Shown here: piece by piece, positions 38,328-45,824 of the stretch
Layout: each line of letters begins with the position of its first letter
How positions within the stretch are numbered: position 1 is the first letter of the stretch
Origin: Murimonas intestini
Lineage (GTDB): Bacteria; Bacillota; Clostridia; Lachnospirales; Lachnospiraceae
DNA length: 64,000 nucleotides
Assembly: GCA_003148945.1 (NCBI GenBank)
Contig: QGGY01000002.1
Span: 434,001 to 498,000, forward strand
Reading direction: 5' to 3'
Program-made: the position numbers and the translations under genes
Notes under the pieces: model-generated
What the model was told of the DNA's origin: nothing
Database searches by the model: none
What the model saw: only the letters and a program-made list of their open reading frames with translations

Positions 38328-38360
38328 TAAAGGCCCCTCACAATTGCAAAGAGGCCTTTA
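38328..38360 (-). terminator. Possible terminator of the T7SS-like locus
   Basis: TAAAGGCC / GGCCTTTA form a perfect 8-bp stem, extended inward by CTC/GAG with a bulge. The T-run is weak. It lies after the last gene of the locus (stop at 38413). Confidence 0.5.
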
Positions 38361-38412
38361 ATTTTCTAAGCGCGGCTTGTGCCGTCTCAAAAATGTATCT
38401 TATTAATACTGC

Positions 38413-41400
38413 TTACAAAATAAAATATCCACAAATCTCATTAGCGGTTCCTGCAAGATCCAGTCTGCAGACAGCCCTGTTTATCTGGGGATCTGTGACC
38501 TCAGGATGCTCCTGCAGATATGTTCCGTCAACAGATGCTGTCAAATATACATATCCGCCAGCGCTGCCAAGAAAACTCTCTGCATACATTCCCGCCGGGA
38601 AAGCCGGAGCCTCTGCACTTCCCCCGGCAGTCAATTCTGCCTGGACAGCCGCATCCTCTGACACTGCCTGCAAATACGCCCTTCCATCCCTGATATAGTA
38701 CAGCATACTGTTTACCACTGTAAAATCAGCAACGAGACCGCCGTCAAGTACACGGACAGCTTCACCGCCTGATTTATCCAGCCAGGCTATCCCGTTTTCA
38801 TCAGTATAATACAGCTTATTCCCTGACATCCGGATCTTCTGGGTATTTACAGCTCCTATGACTTGGGTATCACTGCCGTCAGGACGCATCCTGAGAATAC
38901 CCTCTGCACCTGTGCAGTAAATGTAATCTGAGTCTGCACCTATAACCATTGTCATTCCCTGCAGAGTCTCAGATTCCACTGGATTCTCCAGATTGATCCT
39001 CACCAGGCTGCCTGCTCCCTCACCTGCGGCAGACTCATAATACAGCCAGCCATTGATGATATATGGAATGACCTGGTTAGAAGCTCCTTCAACAAGAACT
39101 GTCCTCTCTGAACCATCCTGCCTGCTCCTCTCCACTGCAACAGACTGCGGCCCCTCAAAAGCTCCCTGCATGGTATACAGCCATCCTCCATAGACCGCAA
39201 GGTATGACCTGCCTGAATCCCCCACATGCTGAGCGCTCTCACTTGTATCCAGATACGATGAGTATATTCTTCCATCAGCTTCCTGAACCTGGGCAAAAGC
39301 CACAGATTCGTATACAAATGCTTCCTGGAAGCTTGCCGCCTGCTGTTCTTCAGTTACAGGCTCTGTCTCCTCCGGTATTGGCGGTTCCGTTTCAATGGGG
39401 ACATCCTCTGTGGCCGGAGCCTCTGTAACTGATGACTCCGTAACAGGCGGTTCTTCTTCTGCTGGAACTGCTTCTGTAGCCGGGGCCTCTGTAACCGGAG
39501 GCTCTTCTGCCGGAGGGGCTTCTGTAGCCGGCGGCGCTGTTTCCGTGACCGGAGCCTCTGTCTCCTGCAGTGGTTCTTCTGCCGGGGTTTCTGCAGCCGG
39601 CGGCGCTGCTTCCTCTGCCGGACCTCCTTCAACAGGCGGCGCTGCTTCCGTAACCGGTGCCTCCGTTGCCGGAGGCTCTTGTTCTTCTGCCAGGCCTTCT
39701 GTTACCGAGGCCTCTGTCTCAGGCCAAACTGCTTCCTCAGCCGGAGCTTCTGTCTCCTGAGACGGCTCTTCTGCAGCCTGAGCTTCCGTTTCCGGCGGTG
39801 CCGTTTCCGTGACCGGAGCCTCTGTCTCCTGACCTGTCGTGAAGCCTAAAAGATCGCGGAGGCTTGTATAGTCTATAAAAACCGCTCTTGAAGAAAATGA
39901 TTTTTCCTCTTCTACTCTCACTGCTGACACCATGGTAAAGCTATCCTGATCGTCCAGTTCCCCTATTCCTATTATATCCAGCTGGTTTCTCGCTTCATTA
40001 TCTACTTCTTCCTCACTGCCGTAAAATTCCTGATCCAGCACTGAAATGATCTGTCCTTTTTCATAAGAATAAACCTTCAGAACTGCTGTTTCAGCTATAT
40101 CTTCCGGATTATCTATGAGGATTCCACTGATACCGATATAATAACGTCCAGCCTTTTCTATTATACCTATTTCAATCTCCTCTTCATACCCTCTCATGCT
40201 TCCGGGCCTATTCATCCGGCAGATATCCCCAGCCTTTTTGACCTGCTTATCTTCTATCCGGTACAGCTCCGTCTGTAAGCACTGAGATATTATGCCATCT
40301 CCCGCATCCATCTCTCCCAGGGACACTAAGATCATTTCAGGTATACCGTCTCCATCCAGATCTTTAACTAACGCCGAAAGAATTCCTTCCTTCTGTCTGA
40401 ACAGTTCAAAATTGTCTTCTTCCCGGTTGTATACAAATTCTTCTGTATCCGTCAGCCCGCGCTCCGGTATCAATACATCTGCCAGATACCCTGTATATAC
40501 AGTCTCCGCTTCTTCCGGCGTCACATTTGGTGATGGAAGAGGCAGTTCACTCTCAGACTCCGCAGGTGCCTGTGTCTCCGGCGGGACTGTCTCCGCAGGC
40601 GGTGCTTCTGTTGCCGGAGTCTCTGCTGCCTCCGGAGGTGCTTCCGTTATCGGCGCCTCTGTCACTGCCGGAGGTGCTTCCGTTATCAGCGCTTCTGTTT
40701 CTGCCGGAGGTGTATCTGTAGTCGGAACCTCTGTTTCTGCCGGAGGTATTTCCGCAGGCGGGGCTTCTGTTTCTGCCGGGGGCGCCTCTGTTATTGGGGC
40801 CTCTGTTGCAGCTGAAGGTGCTTCCGTTATCGGCGCCTCTGTTTCTGCCGTTGGGGCCTCTGTTTCTGACGGCGGCGCTTCTGTTATTGGGGCCTCTGTT
40901 ACAGCTGAAGGAGCTTCCGTTATTGGAGCCTCTGTTTCTGCCGGAGGTGTTTCCGCTGGTGGGGCCTCTGTTTCTGACGGCGGTGCTTCTGTAGCCGGAA
41001 CCTCTGACAGCCCTTCCATAAATTCCTTCAATACTGGGTCAGATGCCACAGCAGCATCATATTCCTTTTTTATATCTGCAGTTAAAGCCACTGCATCATC
41101 TTCCTTAATCGCCTCCTCTAAAAATTCTTTAGCCTCCTGATCTGCATTTCGGTCTGCAATATAAAGGACTCCGCTCTCATCAGTCTTTACATAGAATACA
41201 GTCAGGCTCGGCACTAATGTATCAATACCGTATACTTTTCCGCTATAATTTGCATAGACTACAAAGCTTCCATCTGTCAGACCTTTCCGGGAATATGTCA
41301 CAATATTTTCGTAACTTTCAACAGCCATACTATCTATGATTATCTGCTGGTTTTCCTCATTGAAATTTTCTACATATATTTTCAGCTGTTCTATATCTTT

Positions 41401-42588
41401 ACTTGTTAGCGCCTGATAATACATCTGCATTAATTCCAGAATAGCCGGTACATTCCGTTCCAATGACGGATACGGTGAAGCATTCTCACTCTGTTCAGTA
41501 TCCTCAATGTCTGGCTGAACAGGTGCTTCTGTTACAGCTGTCTCCGTTAGCGGAGCCTCTGTCACCGCTTCTGTTTCCGGCACCACTGGTTCCGTTGTGG
41601 GGGACTCCGTTACAGGCGCCTCTGTCGGCAGGGCTTCTGTCACCGCTTCTGTTTCCGGCACCACTGGCTCTGTTATTGGTGTCTCTGTTGCAGGCGCCTC
41701 CGTCGGCGGGGCTTCTGTCACTGCCTCTGTTTCCGGCACCACTGGTTCCGTTGTGGGGGACTCCGTTACAGGCGCCTCCGTCGGCAGGGCTTCTGTCACC
41801 GCCTCTGTTATTGGCGTCTCTGTTATTGGGGGCTCCGTTACAGGGGGCTCCGTCGGCGGGGCTTCTGTCACCGCTTCTGTTTCCATCGGCACTTGCTCTG
41901 TTATGGGCGTCTCTGTTACAGGCGCCTCTGTCGGCGGGGCTTCTGTCACCGCTTCTGTTTCCGGCACCACTGACTCTGTTACAACTGCCGCAGGCCTCTC
42001 TGTTGATGGTTCAACCGCCGACGCTGTCCCGTTGGTTTTCTCAGTTCCGGGCTGCTCGGACGGCTGCCCTTCATTACTGTCTGAAGGCTCTATATACTGG
42101 TATACCTCTTCCAGCTTTTCCTGCAGGACTGTGCTGCCCTGGATAGTCTGAAGGCCTTCTTTCAGTGTTTCTTCTGCCTCCTGGTATTCTCCCTGCTTTA
42201 TGTAGACTTCGGCCAGCTTTTCATAGCCTTCTTCCTTTTTAGGTTCAATATCGATCGCCGCACGGAAGGCATCTACAGCGCTGTCATATTCCATGCTCTC
42301 TACATATTTATCTCCTGCCTGAATCTTTTCATTGAAGGCTTTTGCCGCCTCACTCTCATTTGAACCCAACAGGAAAAATACAGCTACACAAACACAGATC
42401 AGCAGCAGAGCGCTTACGCTGCAGATGGCTGCTATCAGACGTTTCCGCACCGCATCTTCTCCCGGGCCGCCCTTGCCGGGCCCCGGCTCAGGTACAAACC
42501 GTGTTTCTTCCTGGTCCAGCCTTTTCCCGCACTTCTCACAGAATCTGGCGCCTGGAATATTATCCTTTCCGCAATTCTTACACCTCAT
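38413..42588 (-). CDS. Giant zinc-ribbon / membrane / TPR protein with Thr-Glu-Pro repeats and propeller-like C terminus
   Basis: 1391 residues. Order: a zinc ribbon (Cys3, 6, 17, 20), a basic segment, one membrane helix (about 50-75), a TPR-like region (80-165) and a Thr/Glu/Pro/Val repeat tract (about 201-358). A globular segment (about 375-525), a second tract (530-680) and a domain with the calcium-loop-like DLDGDGIPEMILV (about 690-900) follow. A third tract (916-1081) and a DUF5050-like propeller (1082-1391, repeated WLY/RSRQDGSE-type blades) close the protein. The N terminus should be cytosolic and everything past residue 75 outside. It resembles the protein at 42627-45758 in layout. 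Start supported by AAGGAG. Likely an envelope component or sensor of the adjacent T7SS-like system; not a recognised T7SS part. Confidence 0.7.
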   Translation of the reverse strand: MRCKNCGKDNIPGARFCEKCGKRLDQEETRFVPEPGPGKGGPGEDAVRKRLIAAICSVSALLLICVCVAVFFLLGSNESEAAKAFNEKIQAGDKYVESMEYDSAVDAFRAAIDIEPKKEEGYEKLAEVYIKQGEYQEAEETLKEGLQTIQGSTVLQEKLEEVYQYIEPSDSNEGQPSEQPGTEKTNGTASAVEPSTERPAAVVTESVVPETEAVTEAPPTEAPVTETPITEQVPMETEAVTEAPPTEPPVTEPPITETPITEAVTEALPTEAPVTESPTTEPVVPETEAVTEAPPTEAPATETPITEPVVPETEAVTEALPTEAPVTESPTTEPVVPETEAVTEAPLTETAVTEAPVQPDIEDTEQSENASPYPSLERNVPAILELMQMYYQALTSKDIEQLKIYVENFNEENQQIIIDSMAVESYENIVTYSRKGLTDGSFVVYANYSGKVYGIDTLVPSLTVFYVKTDESGVLYIADRNADQEAKEFLEEAIKEDDAVALTADIKKEYDAAVASDPVLKEFMEGLSEVPATEAPPSETEAPPAETPPAETEAPITEAPSAVTEAPITEAPPSETEAPTAETEAPITEAPSAATEAPITEAPPAETEAPPAEIPPAETEVPTTDTPPAETEALITEAPPAVTEAPITEAPPEAAETPATEAPPAETVPPETQAPAESESELPLPSPNVTPEEAETVYTGYLADVLIPERGLTDTEEFVYNREEDNFELFRQKEGILSALVKDLDGDGIPEMILVSLGEMDAGDGIISQCLQTELYRIEDKQVKKAGDICRMNRPGSMRGYEEEIEIGIIEKAGRYYIGISGILIDNPEDIAETAVLKVYSYEKGQIISVLDQEFYGSEEEVDNEARNQLDIIGIGELDDQDSFTMVSAVRVEEEKSFSSRAVFIDYTSLRDLLGFTTGQETEAPVTETAPPETEAQAAEEPSQETEAPAEEAVWPETEASVTEGLAEEQEPPATEAPVTEAAPPVEGGPAEEAAPPAAETPAEEPLQETEAPVTETAPPATEAPPAEEPPVTEAPATEAVPAEEEPPVTESSVTEAPATEDVPIETEPPIPEETEPVTEEQQAASFQEAFVYESVAFAQVQEADGRIYSSYLDTSESAQHVGDSGRSYLAVYGGWLYTMQGAFEGPQSVAVERSRQDGSERTVLVEGASNQVIPYIINGWLYYESAAGEGAGSLVRINLENPVESETLQGMTMVIGADSDYIYCTGAEGILRMRPDGSDTQVIGAVNTQKIRMSGNKLYYTDENGIAWLDKSGGEAVRVLDGGLVADFTVVNSMLYYIRDGRAYLQAVSEDAAVQAELTAGGSAEAPAFPAGMYAESFLGSAGGYVYLTASVDGTYLQEHPEVTDPQINRAVCRLDLAGTANEICGYFIL
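39345..39840 (-). repeat. Third Thr-Glu-Ala-Pro coding repeat tract
   Basis: About 165 codons of irregular TEAP, PVTE and PPAEE units in the gene at 38413-42588. The plus strand shows recurring GCCTCTGT and GGCGG words. It creates long spurious antisense reading frames. Confidence 0.8.
40548..40998 (-). repeat. Second Thr-Glu-Ala-Pro coding repeat tract
   Basis: About 150 codons of TEAPITEAPP, AETEAPP and PPAETEAP units in the same gene. Repeats are imperfect, with units of 5 to 10 residues. Confidence 0.8.
41514..41988 (-). repeat. First Thr-Glu-Ala-Pro coding repeat tract
   Basis: About 158 codons with a longer period: the unit VVPETEAVTEAPPTEAPVTE and close variants occur about five times. 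Near-identical DNA units suggest recent duplication, so copy number may vary between strains. Confidence 0.8.
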
Positions 42589-42626
42589 TCCACTGCTCCT
42601 TCCTTATTCCGTTCCAATTATATATC

Positions 42627-45600
42627 TCAGCTCTGGAACCAGTATCCTACAGCTTCGGCCTCCCCGCCTGCAGCCGGAATACGGCACATTACCATATTGA
42701 ATAGCTGATCAGGTATTTCCGGATGGGCCTGCTTATAAACATCGTCCATATAGCAGCGGACATAAATACTGTCTCCCGCACCTGCCAGTACATCCTTAGC
42801 GTGCAGCCCTTCCGGGAGCTGACTCAGCTGTACACCTCCATCAGAGGTGTCAATAGTCTTCCTGTAAACCTGCTCTGTATCTACATAATAGATGGTTCCC
42901 TCATAAATCTTCATGCTGTTCAGCTGCTGTCCGCTCACTTCCAGCCTGTAATCACTTCCGTCTGTATTCATTGAGCTGACTGCCTGGTTTTCACAGTAAT
43001 AGAATCTTCCATTATTATAAACTGTATCCAAGGGCAGCGGGAATGTCAATTCCGTGATTACGCTTCCGTCCAGACTGCTTTTATTTCCCACGCTGCTTTC
43101 CCATGAGTAATTAAAGTAGATATAGCTCCCATCTGTCACCAGGTTATACGGCCTGCACGGCAGCTGTTCTATAACCGATGTGTCTGACAGATTTATTCTC
43201 ATCAGTTCCGAATTGACTTCCTCAGCCGTGCTGGTGGCATAATACAGCCAGTCACCTATGATCCATACTCTTCCCCAGCCATATATATTGTCTGCCAGCA
43301 CTGTAGTCTCTGAACCATCCAGCCTGCTCCGCTCTAATGTCCCGTTCATTGCCCCGGTGCCGTACATCCTGATCACATAGATATAATCATTATATACTGC
43401 CAGCTTATCTAAATAATTGCCGCCGGCATCATTACTTGTAGAAAACCACCCATCAGGCCCATCAGAAAATACGGTATACACGTTTCCGTTATATTCCTGG
43501 ATCTGGGTAAATTCCAGTGCTTCATATACTACATTTTCCGGCTCCGGAACAGGAGCTTCTGTCTGGGGTATCTCCGCAGTTATCTGTGTCTCGGCTGCTG
43601 CATCCGTGTCTGCAGAGCCTTCTGCCGCTTCCTGTCCAGTCTCTCCCTCAGCTAAAGGCTCGCTCCCCGGCTGTCCATCAGTGCCCGGCACTTCTGTGGT
43701 GCCTTCTATACCATTATCCGCATCAGTTCCTTCTTCTGTCTGCCCCTTTGAAGGATCCTCTGTCTGTCCTTCCGGCTGGCTCTCTGTCTGTTCACCACTC
43801 TCTGTCTGACCGTTTCCCAGCGCTGTCTTCAGATCTGTATAATCTGTAAATGTAGCCGTTGCCGGCACTTCAGCTCCTGCCTGGTCCGTACTTTCTGCCA
43901 GGGAATACAGTTCCGTGATCATTACAAGACCATTCTGGGGCAGTATTTCACCGATATGCTCCGGCAGTCCCAGAGAATTAAGTTTTTCTTTTACATCTGC
44001 CGGAAAATCTGATCTGTTATAAATGAAATTAAAATCACATTCATTTTTTATTTCTTTCCCTTCATATGTCCAGATACTGTAACTCAGCTGAGGCCCATTA
44101 GCCAGCATTGTGCTCATGGCACTGCCATAAAAGCAAATATACTTTTTACCTTCAGTATCCTTTATAAATATTTTTACTTTTTCTTCAAATCTGCTCAGGC
44201 TTCCGGCCTCCAGAGACTTGACAACAGTCCCCTTATCTGTTACGGCGCCGTTTTCTAACGCATAAAGTTCAACTACTGTGGCAGGCATCTTATCACCCAG
44301 ACCGTTCTCTGCATAGGTGTAAGACACTGTCAGCATTTCTAATATCCCATCTCCGTCCAGATCAGCTTCATAAGCAGAGATCAGCCCGCCAGCCTCTTCT
44401 ACAGGAGGCTTTGCATTTCCGCCCCATGTATATGTGATATCTTCAGAACTTACCAGCTTCACATCTGATGCAAGCATTGTCCTGATATATTCCTGGTATG
44501 CCGCTCTCACCTCTTCTTCTGTAGGATTCTCAGGTACAGGCTCTGCCGGAACGTCAGCGCCTTCCGGTTCGTTTGCCGCAGTTTCAGATTCTGTCTCAGA
44601 CGAGTCCTCACTATTGGCTGTTTCTGTCTCTGTTTCAGTTTCTATCTCATCCGGTACCTTCATTTCCCCTGCCAGTCCGGGCGTTTCCGATTCTGTCTTG
44701 GGTTCTTCCGGTGTTTCAGAAGTCCCGGACCCTGTCTGAGTCTCTTCTGCTGCCTGCTGTAATTCAGATGCCGCCGGTGGCTCCTCAGGCACCTTCTGCG
44801 GCTGCGCACCTGCTCCGGGATCTTCCTTTGGCGCCTCCGTAGGCAGCACCAGATCCGGATCTGCTGGTTCTATATGCTCATACACTTCCTCCAGTTTTTC
44901 CTGAAGCACAGTGCTTCCCTGGATAGTCTGAATTCCTTTTATGAGTGTTTCTTCCGCTTTCTCATATTCTTCCTGTTTCATATAAACATCGGCCAGCTTC
45001 TCATATCCTTCTATTTTCTTGGGCTCGATTTCTATTGCATTCTGAAATGCATCGATCGCGTTGGTGTAATCCAGTTCTTCCACATATTTGTCACCGCTGG
45101 TGATTTTATCCTGGAACTTCTTTTCTGCCTGTGCAGAATTTCCGCTCACCAGAAAAAAGATACCTGTCCCTGCGCATATAAGCAGAAGTACTCCCACTGT
45201 GCATATGGCGGCTATCAGTCGTTTCCTGATGCGTGCCTTTTCTTCGTCCTGGGCCTTGGGAGCCGCTTCCGGCTCATATCTGTTATTCCTGCCCAGAGCC
45301 GGCCCCTGGCCCAAGCCATTCCGGCGGCCAGTTCCCGCTCCCTGCTCATAGCCGCCTCTGCGCCCGGTTCCCGGTCTCTGCTCATAACCGTCACCACGGC
45401 CGGTTCCCGGTCTTTGCTCATAACCGTCACTGCGCCCGGTTCCCGGCCTCTGCTCATAACCGTTACTGGGGCCGGTTCCTGGTCTCTGCTCATAGCCGCC
45501 ACCACGGCCGGTTCCCGCTCTCTGCTCATAGCCGTCACCGCGGCCATTTCCCGTCCTCTGCTCATAGCCATCACGCCGTCCGGGCGCAGGCCCCTGGCCG

Positions 45601-45758
45601 TTTCTCTGCCCGCCCGCAGGCCCCGGCTCATATCGTCCGCTCTGCCTGTCAGTACCCTGGGGGCCTCCCTGCTTCTCATCCCCGCCAAGCGGTTCGCCGC
45701 ATTTACGGCAGAATCTGGCACCATCTTCATTCGGTGTGCCGCATTTTTTACAAAACAT
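42627..45758 (-). CDS. Zinc-ribbon / Gly-Arg repeat / membrane / TPR protein with propeller-like C terminus
   Basis: 1043 residues from the ATG at 45756-45758, 6 bases after AGGAGG. A zinc ribbon (FCKKCG...FCRKCGEPL) leads to a cytosolic Gly/Arg/Tyr/Gln tract with about seven 12-residue repeats like GYEQRPGTGRGD. One membrane helix (LIAAICTVGVLLLICAGTGI), a TPR region nearly matching that of the 1391-residue neighbour and an acidic Thr/Glu/Pro linker follow. A segment with DLDGDGILEMLTV comes next, then a second Thr/Gln/Glu-rich linker and a DUF5050-like C terminus (RSRLDGSETTVLADN, WLYYATS). A paralogue of the next gene in the operon (38-base gap). Function unknown; co-occurrence with EssC-type genes suggests an accessory or substrate-handling role. 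Confidence 0.7.
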   Translation of the reverse strand: MFCKKCGTPNEDGARFCRKCGEPLGGDEKQGGPQGTDRQSGRYEPGPAGGQRNGQGPAPGRRDGYEQRTGNGRGDGYEQRAGTGRGGGYEQRPGTGPSNGYEQRPGTGRSDGYEQRPGTGRGDGYEQRPGTGRRGGYEQGAGTGRRNGLGQGPALGRNNRYEPEAAPKAQDEEKARIRKRLIAAICTVGVLLLICAGTGIFFLVSGNSAQAEKKFQDKITSGDKYVEELDYTNAIDAFQNAIEIEPKKIEGYEKLADVYMKQEEYEKAEETLIKGIQTIQGSTVLQEKLEEVYEHIEPADPDLVLPTEAPKEDPGAGAQPQKVPEEPPAASELQQAAEETQTGSGTSETPEEPKTESETPGLAGEMKVPDEIETETETETANSEDSSETESETAANEPEGADVPAEPVPENPTEEEVRAAYQEYIRTMLASDVKLVSSEDITYTWGGNAKPPVEEAGGLISAYEADLDGDGILEMLTVSYTYAENGLGDKMPATVVELYALENGAVTDKGTVVKSLEAGSLSRFEEKVKIFIKDTEGKKYICFYGSAMSTMLANGPQLSYSIWTYEGKEIKNECDFNFIYNRSDFPADVKEKLNSLGLPEHIGEILPQNGLVMITELYSLAESTDQAGAEVPATATFTDYTDLKTALGNGQTESGEQTESQPEGQTEDPSKGQTEEGTDADNGIEGTTEVPGTDGQPGSEPLAEGETGQEAAEGSADTDAAAETQITAEIPQTEAPVPEPENVVYEALEFTQIQEYNGNVYTVFSDGPDGWFSTSNDAGGNYLDKLAVYNDYIYVIRMYGTGAMNGTLERSRLDGSETTVLADNIYGWGRVWIIGDWLYYATSTAEEVNSELMRINLSDTSVIEQLPCRPYNLVTDGSYIYFNYSWESSVGNKSSLDGSVITELTFPLPLDTVYNNGRFYYCENQAVSSMNTDGSDYRLEVSGQQLNSMKIYEGTIYYVDTEQVYRKTIDTSDGGVQLSQLPEGLHAKDVLAGAGDSIYVRCYMDDVYKQAHPEIPDQLFNMVMCRIPAAGGEAEAVGYWFQS
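45320..45580 (-). repeat. 36-bp coding tandem repeat
   Basis: About seven imperfect 36-bp units encode the 12-residue GYEQRPGTGRGD motif in the cytosolic part of the protein at 42627-45758. High identity between units suggests that copy number can change by slippage or recombination. Confidence 0.8.
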
Positions 45759-45824
45759 AATCAACCTCCTGCTATTTTGCCGCTTTCTTTATGTTCCCAT
45801 AGCTGCGCCTGGCTTACCGGCATA

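Noticed and set aside
40292-42151. Long plus-strand reading frames (up to about 280 codons) rich in Ser, Ala, Gly and Val or Leu and Pro
   Set aside because: They are antisense images of the Thr-Glu-Pro repeat tracts of the gene at 38413-42588, have no ribosome binding sites and no recognisable protein sequence.
39345-45580. Regularly repeated DNA that might suggest a CRISPR array
   Set aside because: Units are coding, without unique spacers of constant length; no cas genes are present.
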